Origin: Flavobacterium restrictum
GTDB lineage: Bacteria; Bacteroidota; Bacteroidia; Flavobacteriales; Flavobacteriaceae
Direction of reading: 5' to 3'
DNA: 64,000 nt
Assembly (NCBI RefSeq): GCF_007097245.1
Contig: NZ_VJZT01000001.1
Coordinates: forward strand, 452,514 to 516,513
In this document: piece after piece, positions 1-8,552 of the stretch
Layout of the letters: each line of letters opens with the position of its first letter
Position numbering within the stretch: the first letter of the stretch is position 1
The notes under the pieces: generated by a model
What the model was told of the DNA's origin: nothing
The model's input: the letters and a program-made list of their open reading frames with translations, nothing else
Databases searched by the model: none
Made by a program: the position numbers and the translations under genes

Positions 1-450
1 GATGCGTTTTTGAATATTTTTCCTGCAAATACAGCTGACGAAGTAAAAAGTGTGAAACAAAAATTGACATTATTAGGCTTTGCCGGATTACCAGCTCATT
101 TATTGGCAAGTTATAACACTAAAGCAAGCTATGTGTATCAATTTGGTCATGTGGCACCAGATAAACCAAACACGCCTAATTACGGAGCTTTTCACACTTC
201 GGAAGTGCCGTATGTACTTCATAATTTGCATACTTGGAATCGTCCTTGGCAACCATTAGACACCGAAATAGAAACTATTTTTTCGTCCTATTGGGTCAAT
301 TTTGCCAAAACGGGCAATCCAAATGGAAGCAATTTGCCCGAATGGAAAATGTATGATCAAGAGTCTGGTGCTGTTATGGTTTTAGGCGACAAAATAGAAT
401 CAAAGTCCGGGTTTTTTAAAAAAGAGTTTGCTTTTTTAGAAAAAAATTAA
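1..450 (+). CDS. Carboxylesterase type B, C-terminal fragment
   Basis: The reading frame is open through the left edge, so only the last roughly 149 residues are present. The fragment matches the C-terminal part of the carboxylesterase/para-nitrobenzyl esterase family (alpha/beta-hydrolase fold). GAFHTSEVPYVL carries the His of the catalytic triad, and YWVNFAKTGNPN followed by LPEW is the typical end of the family. The Ser and acidic residue must lie to the left. The product probably hydrolyses carboxylic esters; substrate and location cannot be judged without the N-terminus. The ATG-like start a few codons in is only a TTG inside the gene. Confidence 0.85.
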   Translation, partial: DAFLNIFPANTADEVKSVKQKLTLLGFAGLPAHLLASYNTKASYVYQFGHVAPDKPNTPNYGAFHTSEVPYVLHNLHTWNRPWQPLDTEIETIFSSYWVNFAKTGNPNGSNLPEWKMYDQESGAVMVLGDKIESKSGFFKKEFAFLEKN

Positions 451-534
451 AAAACTACAATCTAAACCCACTCCCCTATTTTAAAAACAAAACAAGAATC
501 AAAACAATACTATTCACTTAAAAAAAAAAACAAT

Positions 535-1398
535 ATGTATTCAAAATTAGTAACCGCTCTCGTTTTACTGTTCTTTATCTCAACTGGTCAGGCACAGCAA
601 AAAAATTTAAGACGCGCTTTTCAACCCGCCAATGTGGTGAATAAAGTACCATATGGAAATAACCTTAAAGCAGGGCATTATGTTCAGGCAAATGATGCCA
701 AAATTTATTATGAAGTGTATGGCAAAGGGCAACCTATTGTATTGTTACATGGTGGATTGTTCGGTTCTACTGTAGAAATGGCAGACTTTATTGACCTATT
801 ACAACAAAACTATCAAGTAATAGCCGTTTCTACTCGTGGTCATGGCAAATCTGAATTAGGTACCGAGCCACTTACTTTAGAGCAACGTGCCCACGACGCT
901 ATGGCGGTTATTAATACCGTAACCAAAGATAGTGTTATTGTACTTGGATTTAGCGATGGCGGGTATTCAGCGTATAAATTAGGTGCAATGCATCCAGAAA
1001 GAGTCAAAAAAATGATTGTCATTGGCGCTGGCGAAGTAAGTCCTGGTGTAAGAGAGTTTAAATTCACTTCTAAAATGGCATTCGAAATGGATAAACCCTT
1101 CTGGGAACAACAATTAAAATTGATGCCAGAACCCAATAGAATAGAGGATTTATTTACACAAATTTCTAATTGCTATAATAATGTTACGGTGGGCAAAGAG
1201 TTGTTAAGCACTATTAAATGTCCTGTTCTTGTTATGGCAGGAGACCGTGACACTGGCAATCCTGTAGAACGTGTGGTAAGTGCGGCACGGAATATCCCGA
1301 AATCGCAAATTGCCATTATTCCAAATGCTACACATGAATGTTTTACCGAAAATTTTAATGCGAGCTGGGCATGTATCGTCTCTTTTTTGAAAAAATAA
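535..1398 (+). CDS. Secreted alpha/beta hydrolase
   Basis: A 287-residue protein beginning with a clear signal peptide (hydrophobic core LVTALVLLFFIS, cleavage near GQAQ), so it is probably periplasmic or exported. The alpha/beta-hydrolase landmarks are in order: oxyanion HGG after IVLLHG, the nucleophile elbow GFSDGG (Ser), the acid in AGDRD, and the catalytic His in NATHECF near the C-terminus. The family hydrolyses esters, amides or lactones; the substrate is not evident. It follows the esterase fragment on the same strand with an 84-base gap, and a TonB receptor lies downstream, so it may act on an imported compound. That link is inference. Confidence 0.85.
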   Translation: MYSKLVTALVLLFFISTGQAQQKNLRRAFQPANVVNKVPYGNNLKAGHYVQANDAKIYYEVYGKGQPIVLLHGGLFGSTVEMADFIDLLQQNYQVIAVSTRGHGKSELGTEPLTLEQRAHDAMAVINTVTKDSVIVLGFSDGGYSAYKLGAMHPERVKKMIVIGAGEVSPGVREFKFTSKMAFEMDKPFWEQQLKLMPEPNRIEDLFTQISNCYNNVTVGKELLSTIKCPVLVMAGDRDTGNPVERVVSAARNIPKSQIAIIPNATHECFTENFNASWACIVSFLKK

Positions 1399-1662
1399 TC
1401 CGTTAGGAAAATAGAAAAATTTATTTTACAGAGTCTCATTAATTCTCTTCAAAACGTGAAATAAAAGCACCAACAACCCTTTTTAAAAAACTATCTCTAA
1501 ATAAAATAGAGACTTATAACTTTTCGAAATTATTCGAATACAGCATAACCTATATCTTTTATTTCCTGATAATTAGGAGTAAAGTGCAATAAAGAAAATT
1601 TGCAAAATATTTAAAATTGCAAATCATTATTAAAATAACTATTAACCCAAAAAACAAACAAA
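1399..1662. other. Intergenic region before the TonB receptor gene
   Basis: 264 bases without a gene. It holds a short stem (CTCTA/TAGAG around 1496-1512) and a TTCGAA-rich site: CTTTTCGAAATTATTC at 1520-1535. The same string with one change (T to A) occurs at 7303-7318 ahead of the SnoaL-like gene. No convincing TTG/TAnnTTTG promoter pair was found. Confidence 0.4.
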
Positions 1663-4305
1663 ATGAAAAAATTACAATTAAAAGACAAGCTGGAAACATT
1701 TTGGCTCCTTTGTCTATTTATTATTTCAAGTGTGGCTCACGCACAAAGTACTGGAAGTATTTCAGGCGTTGTAAAAGACAAAAACGGTACACTGCTTTCT
1801 GAAGTTACTGTTAAATTATCATCCGCAAATGGAACAGATCGAAGTACCAAAGTCGATTCCATGTCTACTTACAATTTTAAAAACGTACCCAACGGAAAAT
1901 ACAAAATTCTTTTTACGTTACTCGGACATTTAGCCTCAACCGCCCAAGTTGTTGTTGAAAATAATGATGTCGTGATTAACGGACAATTGGTCGAAGATCC
2001 TATGCAACTAGACGCTGTAGTGGTTACAGGTGGTCGTCCAAAACGAAAAATCGAATCTAGTGTAGCCATTACCACGATGTCTGCCAAAGACATTCAACAA
2101 AGAGCGCCACTTAATAATATTGATTTAATGAAAGCAATACCAGGTCTTACTGTAGAAAGTAGCGGTGGTGATGGCCCCGGCAATGTATGGGTACGTGGTT
2201 TTCCTCAAGGAGGTGGTTACACTTATTTAGGAATTTTAGAAGATGGACTAGCTGTATTACCTACTGGATTTAATTCAGCCCCATCTGCAGATCAATATTA
2301 TAAAGCCGATCTTACCATTAAAAATGTTGAAGCCATTCGTGGTGGTAATGCGGCTATTGTTTTGGCTAATACGCCTGGTGCTGTTATCAATAATATTAGC
2401 TATGTAGGGGCAGCTAAAAGCTATGGAGATTTCAAAGTATCGTCTGGGCTTTCTCAAGGTCTATTCAAAGTAGAAGGGAATACAGGGGGCTCATTAAGCG
2501 ATAATATTAGGTACAATATTGGTGGATCTTATCGTACTGATAATGGAATCGTATCTCCTCCATATAACGCTGGTAAAGGTGGTCAATTGAAAGGAAATAT
2601 AACGTATCATTTCAAACACAACAAAGGTTACTTTCGTCTTTTAGGAAAATATATAGATGACAAAATATATTGGAGACTACCTAGTTATTATTCTTACGAT
2701 GGATCTGGAAAACCAAAGGCGCTACCAAACTATGACATTTTTACACAATCAATGGAAGTAGTAGATTCAAAATGGGATTATACTAACGGTTCAGGAAAAA
2801 CAACTAGCTATGATTTAGCAGATGGGATGCACACCAAAATGGGGGCAATAGGCTTTCAATTTAATTATACTACTGATAATGAGTGGCAGATATCTAATAA
2901 TTTTCGTTACCAAGATAATAAAACAGATATAAATTCAAGTATTCCAGTAGGTGTGGGAGGATATGTTCCTGGAGTTGATTATAAATATTTAGACGGAAGT
3001 CCTGCGGTATATGGTGCTAACGATTATAATGTTACTACTGCAGCAATTATGTGGCGAAATAAAGATAAGCAATATATCAACAATCTTGATTTCAAGAAAA
3101 AAGTTAATAATCATAGCCTTGGAATGGGATTAGGAATACACCAACATAATGTAAATAATAATCCATATGATACTTTCGTATTCTTTCAGGAATTGAAAGA
3201 AAATCCGCGTCGTTTACTTATTCCAGCTTTTGGTATTGTAGGAAATGGTATTATACCAGCTAGTACAACTCTATATATAGCAAATACACGTATTTTATCG
3301 AGTTATATTACTGATGAAATTGCCTTGAGTGCTAAATACAGATTGGATTTGGGTTTCCGTTTGGATAATCATAATATAGATGGCAAAAGACCTTATTATG
3401 GGGTAAACACAGATGGAACACCAAACCCTTCTGCTCCAGCTACTATGACTGTTACTGGCACAACAGATTATTCATATTCAAATACCAACTGGGCATTTTC
3501 TGCAGGACTTAATGATAAAATAAGCGAAAATGCAGCCATGTTTGCTAGACTTACACGAGCATACAATACCCCAAATTATTTAGACTATGGTGTACAGGTT
3601 TTCAATGCTGCTTCTATTAAAAAACGTCCCGTATATTTAGCTGAATTAGGATATAAATATGCGAAAAATGGTTGGTCTTTATTTAGCTCTATGAGTTATT
3701 CAGCTATTAAAAATGTCTCTTTAAATATAACGGTTCCCACTAGTGCTGGACTGCAGTCTTTGATAGCTTTTGGTTCTACTGCAACCTTAAGTGCTGAATA
3801 TGAAGTAGCTTATAAAGTATCCAATAATTTAGGTTTAAGACTTACAGGTACATTACAAGACTCTAAATATACGGATTATAAAGCATCTACTAATACCAAT
3901 CCAGCAGTTTTTGCAGAATTAGGAGATAAAACATATGATTTTTCTGGTAATAGAACTGAAAGAGTTCCAGTATTAAGTACAGAACTATCTGCTAATTATG
4001 ATTACAAAAAATTCACAACCAATTGGGGTATTATCTATACAGGAAGTCGCTATACTTCTCCATCTGACAGCTATAAATTACCAGGATATATTTCTGTGAG
4101 AGCTAGTGCAGGTTATAAATTAACAAAAGCAATTGAAGCTAAATTTTGGGTTGATAATTTAACCAATACTAGAGCACTTACCGAAGGAGATGTGAGAGGA
4201 GATCAATTTAGAGATTTTTCAACAATTGCTAAAGGAAGCTTAATGATTGGTAGAACTATTTTACCTCGCAGTTTTTGGGCTTCAATATCCTATAGTTTTA
4301 AATAA
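1663..4305 (+). CDS. TonB-dependent outer-membrane receptor
   Basis: An 880-residue receptor. A signal peptide ends near AHAQ (about residue 28). A CarboxypepD_reg-like beta domain (about 32-110, SISGVVKDKNGT) follows, then a plug domain (about 125-250, with DAVVVTGGR and the internal VWVRGF motif) and a 22-strand-type beta barrel to the C-terminus (YSFK). These proteins import substrates across the outer membrane using TonB/ExbBD energy. No SusD partner follows, so this is not a classic Sus pair. The GH3 gene downstream suggests a glycoside or glycoconjugate substrate, but iron chelates cannot be excluded. The ATG was chosen because it starts the signal peptide. Confidence 0.9.
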   Translation: MKKLQLKDKLETFWLLCLFIISSVAHAQSTGSISGVVKDKNGTLLSEVTVKLSSANGTDRSTKVDSMSTYNFKNVPNGKYKILFTLLGHLASTAQVVVENNDVVINGQLVEDPMQLDAVVVTGGRPKRKIESSVAITTMSAKDIQQRAPLNNIDLMKAIPGLTVESSGGDGPGNVWVRGFPQGGGYTYLGILEDGLAVLPTGFNSAPSADQYYKADLTIKNVEAIRGGNAAIVLANTPGAVINNISYVGAAKSYGDFKVSSGLSQGLFKVEGNTGGSLSDNIRYNIGGSYRTDNGIVSPPYNAGKGGQLKGNITYHFKHNKGYFRLLGKYIDDKIYWRLPSYYSYDGSGKPKALPNYDIFTQSMEVVDSKWDYTNGSGKTTSYDLADGMHTKMGAIGFQFNYTTDNEWQISNNFRYQDNKTDINSSIPVGVGGYVPGVDYKYLDGSPAVYGANDYNVTTAAIMWRNKDKQYINNLDFKKKVNNHSLGMGLGIHQHNVNNNPYDTFVFFQELKENPRRLLIPAFGIVGNGIIPASTTLYIANTRILSSYITDEIALSAKYRLDLGFRLDNHNIDGKRPYYGVNTDGTPNPSAPATMTVTGTTDYSYSNTNWAFSAGLNDKISENAAMFARLTRAYNTPNYLDYGVQVFNAASIKKRPVYLAELGYKYAKNGWSLFSSMSYSAIKNVSLNITVPTSAGLQSLIAFGSTATLSAEYEVAYKVSNNLGLRLTGTLQDSKYTDYKASTNTNPAVFAELGDKTYDFSGNRTERVPVLSTELSANYDYKKFTTNWGIIYTGSRYTSPSDSYKLPGYISVRASAGYKLTKAIEAKFWVDNLTNTRALTEGDVRGDQFRDFSTIAKGSLMIGRTILPRSFWASISYSFK

Positions 4306-4721
4306 AAACGTAATGATGAATCAATATGACTACTCTGATGATTTAATGATTATAATATGAGTAGTGTAAAATAATTGTTTAAACAGGTTTTTTTTAGTTT
4401 AAATGAGGTTGCCTTTTATTAAGCGACCTCGTTTAAACTATCTGTTTTTAAAATATATTTAATAACTGTTTAAGTTTTATCTAATTATTTTTTTATGGAT
4501 TATTTTCCGCTATTCTTCGTTAAATTTATTCAAAAATAAGCTGATTATTCTTTCAAAATTTGCCTTGACTATCAAAAAATAATCTCATAAAAATTCTAAT
4601 ATCAAAAATTTAAACAGTTACTTATGATTTGGTAAATAAAGTCAATCTGTTTTATAAAAAAATCAAAGATAAAAATTTGTGACTATTCGTTGCAAATATC
4701 AATTATCAACAAAAAAATCAC
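4306..4721. other. 416-base intergenic region between TonB receptor and GH3
   Basis: No gene seen. It contains the strong hairpin at 4396-4439 (listed separately) and then about 270 bases of very AT-rich DNA. The GH3 gene probably has its own promoter here, but I did not find a clear TAnnTTTG box at a usable distance. Confidence 0.5.
4396..4450 (+). terminator. Bidirectional-type terminator after TonB receptor gene
   Basis: A 17-base stem (4396-4412 with 4423-4439; two G-U positions, otherwise complete) with a 10-base loop. It is followed by a T run (4446-4450) and preceded by another (4388-4395). It should end transcription of the receptor gene. Confidence 0.75.
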
Positions 4722-7190
4722 ATGAAAAACGTATCTTTTTTAAAAATTGCAAAAACATCGCTCCTTACAATAGTTATAATTTCTGGAATCTCTTGGAATA
4801 AAAAACCTGAAATCAAAGACACTAATGATAAAACTATAATTACTATCAATGGTTTCACTTTTTCGGACTTAAATCAAAACGGAAAACTAGATAAATATGA
4901 AGATACTCGCCTTCCGATAAAGGACAGAATCCAAGATCTGATAAGCAAAATGACCGACGATGAAAAAGCAAGTATGCTCACAGGTATAGGAATGCCCGGA
5001 TTTGACTTAACCACATTTAAGTTCACTACCGAGGGATTTCAAGGAAAAGTGCCTGGGGCAGCTGGTGGAACATTTGAAATTAAACGACTAGGAATCCCTA
5101 CAGTTACTGTCTCTGATGGTCCTGCTGGATTGAGAATTAATCCAAAACGAAATAATGACTCAAACAATTATTATGCAACCGCATTTCCTGTAGGAACTGC
5201 GTTGGCATCCACTTGGAACACAGAATTAATCAACAATGTTGGGCAAGCAATGGGTAACGAAGTCAAAGAATATGGCGTAGATGTGTTGTTAGGACCTGGA
5301 ATGAACATTCACAGAAATCCATTGTGTGGTAGAAATTACGAATATTATTCTGAAGACCCATTACTTACTGGAAAAATTTCGGCAGCAATCGTAAATGGTA
5401 TTCAATCGAATGGTGTTGGAACCTCCATTAAACATTTTGCCGCAAATAATCAAGAACGCAATCGTACGGGTATAAATGCTCATATAAGCGAAAGAGCCTT
5501 GCGAGAAATTTATTTAAGAGGGTTTGAAATAACTGTAAAAGAAGCACAGCCTTGGACAATTATGTCTTCTTATAATTCTATCAATGGCACTTTTACTTCA
5601 GAAAGAAAGGATTTATTGACAACAGTATTAAGAGACGAATGGGGATTTAAAGGTTTAATAATGAGTGACTGGTTTGGTGGATATATAAGCTATGCGGCTC
5701 CCTTTACACCTAATGTAGTAAGCAATGTTACTGCACAATTATCTGCAGGGAATGATTTATTGATGCCTGGACTGCCATCGCAAAAACAAGCGATTTTAGA
5801 CAATATGAAAAGCGGAAAATTAACAGCATCAGTTGTAAATAGAGATTTAACCCGTATTTTAGAATTGGTTATGAGGTCGCCAGCAATGAATAATTATAAA
5901 TATTCTGACAAACCAAATTTGAAAGCAAATGCTGAAGTGACCAGACAAGCTGCTGCAGAAGGAACTATATTATTAAAAAATGACAGCAATACATTACCAT
6001 TCAAATCAAAAAAATCACCATTAGCCATTTTTGGAGTTACTTCATACGATTTCATTTCTGGCGGAACTGGTAGTGGTGATGTTAACGAAGCGTATACGAT
6101 TTCATTAATTGACGGCTTGACCAATAATAGATTTGCAATAGATTCAGAATTAGAAGGATTATATAAACCTTATGTTGCAGATCAAAAGGCAAAAGAAATG
6201 GAACGTCGCGATAAAAATGGCGGGTTACTGGCCACACCAAAACGAATTCTTGAATTAGAATTGAATAAGGCGACTATAGAAAGCAAAGCCAATTCGTCTG
6301 AAATTGCCTTGATTACAATAGGCAGAAATGCAGGTGAAGGTGCTGACAGAAATCTTGATGAAGACTTTATTTTGGCCGTTGACGAAGTAGCTTTAATTAA
6401 CAATGTTTCGGAGGCATTTCACGCCAAAGGAAAAAAAGTAGTTGTAGTGTTGAATATTGGTGGTGTAATTGAAACTGCAAGTTGGAGAGATAAAGTAGAT
6501 GCCATTCTTTTACCATGGCAACCAGGGCAAGAAGGAGGAAATTCTGTAGCAGATGTTTTTTCTGGAAAAGTAAATCCCTCTGGAAAATTAACAATGACTT
6601 TCCCTATTAAATACGAGGACACACCATCCGCAAAAAACTGGAATGGTACACCTATGGAGAATCCTACAAGTGTAACTTATAATGAAGGAATTTATGTAGG
6701 ATATCGATATTACAACACTTTTGGAGTAAAACCTGCCTACGAATTTGGTTATGGTTTATCGTATACCAATTTTGATGTTTCTAACTTGAAATTAAGTACT
6801 AAAACTTTTACCAAAAAAATGACTGCAACTGTAACTATAAAAAACACAGGAAAAACCGCAGGAAAAGAAGTGATTCAATTGTATCTGTCTGCTCCATCCA
6901 AAAATACCGACAAACCAAGTGCTGAATTAAAGGCTTTTACCAAAACAAAATTATTGCAAGCTGGAGAAAGTCAAACCATTATATTAACCCTGAATTCTAA
7001 AAATTTAGCTTCATTTGTAACTACAAAAAATGCTTGGATTGCAGAAGCCGGTGCTTATAAAATCGCCATCGGAACGTCATCATTAAACAGCAAACAAACC
7101 GCAGGATTTTCTTTGTCCAAAGAATTGGTGGTCGAAAAAACAAATTCGTCCTTTGCTCCTGACACTAATTTTTCAGATTTAAAAAACTAA
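4722..7190 (+). CDS. Glycoside hydrolase family 3 (beta-glucosidase type)
   Basis: An 822-residue GH3 enzyme. The N-terminus has a hydrophobic export segment, then a Ca-loop-like DLNQNGKLDKYED. The GH3 N-domain (about 60-400) shows SDGPAGLR, GRNYEYYSEDP, the KHFAANNQE segment and the nucleophile in IMSDWFGGY (Asp about 316). A C-terminal alpha/beta sandwich with LLKNDSNTLPF and a fibronectin III-like domain (about 690-800) complete the usual three-domain layout. It releases glucose (or a related sugar) from non-reducing ends, probably in the periplasm. Its position after a TonB receptor suggests joint use of an imported glycoside; the exact linkage cannot be read. Confidence 0.92.
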   Translation: MKNVSFLKIAKTSLLTIVIISGISWNKKPEIKDTNDKTIITINGFTFSDLNQNGKLDKYEDTRLPIKDRIQDLISKMTDDEKASMLTGIGMPGFDLTTFKFTTEGFQGKVPGAAGGTFEIKRLGIPTVTVSDGPAGLRINPKRNNDSNNYYATAFPVGTALASTWNTELINNVGQAMGNEVKEYGVDVLLGPGMNIHRNPLCGRNYEYYSEDPLLTGKISAAIVNGIQSNGVGTSIKHFAANNQERNRTGINAHISERALREIYLRGFEITVKEAQPWTIMSSYNSINGTFTSERKDLLTTVLRDEWGFKGLIMSDWFGGYISYAAPFTPNVVSNVTAQLSAGNDLLMPGLPSQKQAILDNMKSGKLTASVVNRDLTRILELVMRSPAMNNYKYSDKPNLKANAEVTRQAAAEGTILLKNDSNTLPFKSKKSPLAIFGVTSYDFISGGTGSGDVNEAYTISLIDGLTNNRFAIDSELEGLYKPYVADQKAKEMERRDKNGGLLATPKRILELELNKATIESKANSSEIALITIGRNAGEGADRNLDEDFILAVDEVALINNVSEAFHAKGKKVVVVLNIGGVIETASWRDKVDAILLPWQPGQEGGNSVADVFSGKVNPSGKLTMTFPIKYEDTPSAKNWNGTPMENPTSVTYNEGIYVGYRYYNTFGVKPAYEFGYGLSYTNFDVSNLKLSTKTFTKKMTATVTIKNTGKTAGKEVIQLYLSAPSKNTDKPSAELKAFTKTKLLQAGESQTIILTLNSKNLASFVTTKNAWIAEAGAYKIAIGTSSLNSKQTAGFSLSKELVVEKTNSSFAPDTNFSDLKN

Positions 7191-7205
7191 TTTTAATATT
7201 AAATT

Positions 7206-7239
7206 ATTATAAAAATAAGTTTTGTTTTATTTTTATAAT
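7206..7239 (+). terminator. AT hairpin after GH3 gene
   Basis: A perfect 12-base stem (7206-7217 with 7228-7239) just behind the GH3 stop codon. The stem is all A/T, so termination strength is uncertain. Confidence 0.45.
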
Positions 7240-7383
7240 GGTAATATAACAACACTCACCAATTTAAAACACCAACCTATTAAATTATTTGAACACCTAT
7301 CCCTTTTCGAAATAATTCAACTAAATGTAACATATCCCTATAATTGCCCTAAATCAAGTTGAAATAATAGCTAAACAAAAACA

Positions 7384-7725
7384 ATGAACACAACAGTAGA
7401 ACAAATTTTAATGCACCACCTGATTGCCTTTGGCGATAACAATTTAGACGAAATTCTAAAAGATTACACCCCAGAATCCGTTATCATGACACCCAACGGA
7501 ACTGTAAAAGGACTAACAGAAATTCAGGGATTTTTTGAAGATTTTTTTGAAGCAATCCCCACAGGTTCAGCCTTTAGTATGCAACAAAAAATTATCGAAG
7601 GAAACGTAGCCTACATTGCATGGGCAAGCAAATCCAATAGTGTCGAAATCCCTATGGGAACCGATACTTTCGTTTTTGAAGGCGATAAAATTCAATACCA
7701 CACCGTTGCCGACTATAGACTATAA
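7384..7725 (+). CDS. SnoaL-like / NTF2-fold small protein
   Basis: A 113-residue protein with the SnoaL/NTF2 pattern: an N-terminal helix with HHLIAFGDNNLDEILKDYTPE, then an alternating strand region ending FEGDKIQYHTVADYR. The fold is a cone-shaped pocket used by isomerases, cyclases and many ligand-binding or dimerisation proteins. No catalytic residue set can be assigned, so function stays open. It stands alone between two intergenic gaps, with a stem-loop (7805-7837) behind it. Confidence 0.7.
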   Translation: MNTTVEQILMHHLIAFGDNNLDEILKDYTPESVIMTPNGTVKGLTEIQGFFEDFFEAIPTGSAFSMQQKIIEGNVAYIAWASKSNSVEIPMGTDTFVFEGDKIQYHTVADYRL

Positions 7726-7804
7726 AACAAAATTCTATTCAACCTATCAAAAAAATGAATTACCTCCAGCTTTTGCTGGGGATATAGGTATGAAAATAAA
7801 TTGA

Positions 7805-7837
7805 CTTTAGCCAAAAAGTACGAATTTTTGGCTAAAG
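7805..7837 (+). terminator. Perfect 13-bp hairpin after the SnoaL-like gene
   Basis: CTTTAGCCAAAAA (7805-7817) pairs completely with 7825-7837 over a 7-base loop. No T run follows, but the stem itself ends in A/T on the loop side. It could be a weak terminator or another palindromic repeat. Confidence 0.5.
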
Positions 7838-7886
7838 CCAATAAAACCTACAAATCTACTCTTACTTTTTTTTTACGAATAAAAAA

Positions 7887-7952
7887 CCTAGGAATTATAT
7901 AACTTATTCTTCACATTATATAACACTTAATCAATTTAAAACATCATATTTG
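7887..7952 (+). promoter_or_regulatory. Twin-box promoter (21-base period) of the AraC/kinase operon
   Basis: CCTAGGAA (7887-7894) precedes box 1 TTATATAAC (7895-7903). Box 2 TTATATAAC is at 7916-7924, starting exactly 21 bases later. A -7-like CATATTTG follows at 7945-7952, 20 bases after box 2. The same layout occurs at six other promoters in this window, which argues for one shared regulator. Its presence here suggests autoregulation of the operon. Confidence 0.65.
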
Positions 7953-7975
7953 GTAAAAAAATAAATGAACTTATT

Positions 7976-8542
7976 TTGAGAGTTTATATCAAATACATGG
8001 TTAGCAATCGCTGCAAACTAGTAGTGCGAGACGAACTCAACAAATTGGGTCTTCATTTTATTGTAGTCGATTTAGGCGAAGTCGAAATTATGGAAAACCT
8101 CAATTCCGAGAAAAGAGCCTTGCTAAAACAACATTTACTCGAATGCGGTTTGGAATTAATGGATGATAAAAAAGCCATTTTAATCGAGAAAATCAAAACT
8201 ATCATCGTCCAAATGGTACACCATTCCGAGGAAACCATCAAAGTCAATTTTTCGGATTATTTGTCCCAAAAACTAGACCACAACTACTCCTATCTTGCCA
8301 GTATGTTCTCCGAAGTGCAAGGAATGACCATCGAACATTTTATCATTTCCCACAAAATCGAACGCATCAAAGAACTGCTTATTTACGGCGAATACAACAT
8401 TACCGAAATCGCTTGGAAAATGGGCTACAGCAGTGTGGCGCATTTGTCGAGTCAATTCAAGAAAACCACAGGATTGTCCCCATCGCATTTCAAACAACTC
8501 AAAAATAAGCGCAGAACATCGATTGAAGATATTGGTAATTAA
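7976..8542 (+). CDS. AraC-family transcriptional regulator
   Basis: A 188-residue regulator. Residues about 1-30 (YIKYMVSNRCKLVV) resemble the N-terminal segment of short Bacteroidetes AraC proteins, where from memory the motif reads MVCNRC; here the first Cys is Ser. The C-terminal 90 residues are an AraC double helix-turn-helix (ITEIAWKMGYSSVAHLSSQF, then KKTTGLSPSHFK). The track start is TTG; the next in-frame ATG (7997) would remove the conserved YIK segment, so TTG is preferred. It is first in an operon with the hybrid kinase (10-base gap) and response regulator. Its promoter carries the shared twin box, making it the leading candidate to bind that motif (inference). Confidence 0.85.
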   Translation: MRVYIKYMVSNRCKLVVRDELNKLGLHFIVVDLGEVEIMENLNSEKRALLKQHLLECGLELMDDKKAILIEKIKTIIVQMVHHSEETIKVNFSDYLSQKLDHNYSYLASMFSEVQGMTIEHFIISHKIERIKELLIYGEYNITEIAWKMGYSSVAHLSSQFKKTTGLSPSHFKQLKNKRRTSIEDIGN

Positions 8543-8552
8543 TTTTAATAAC

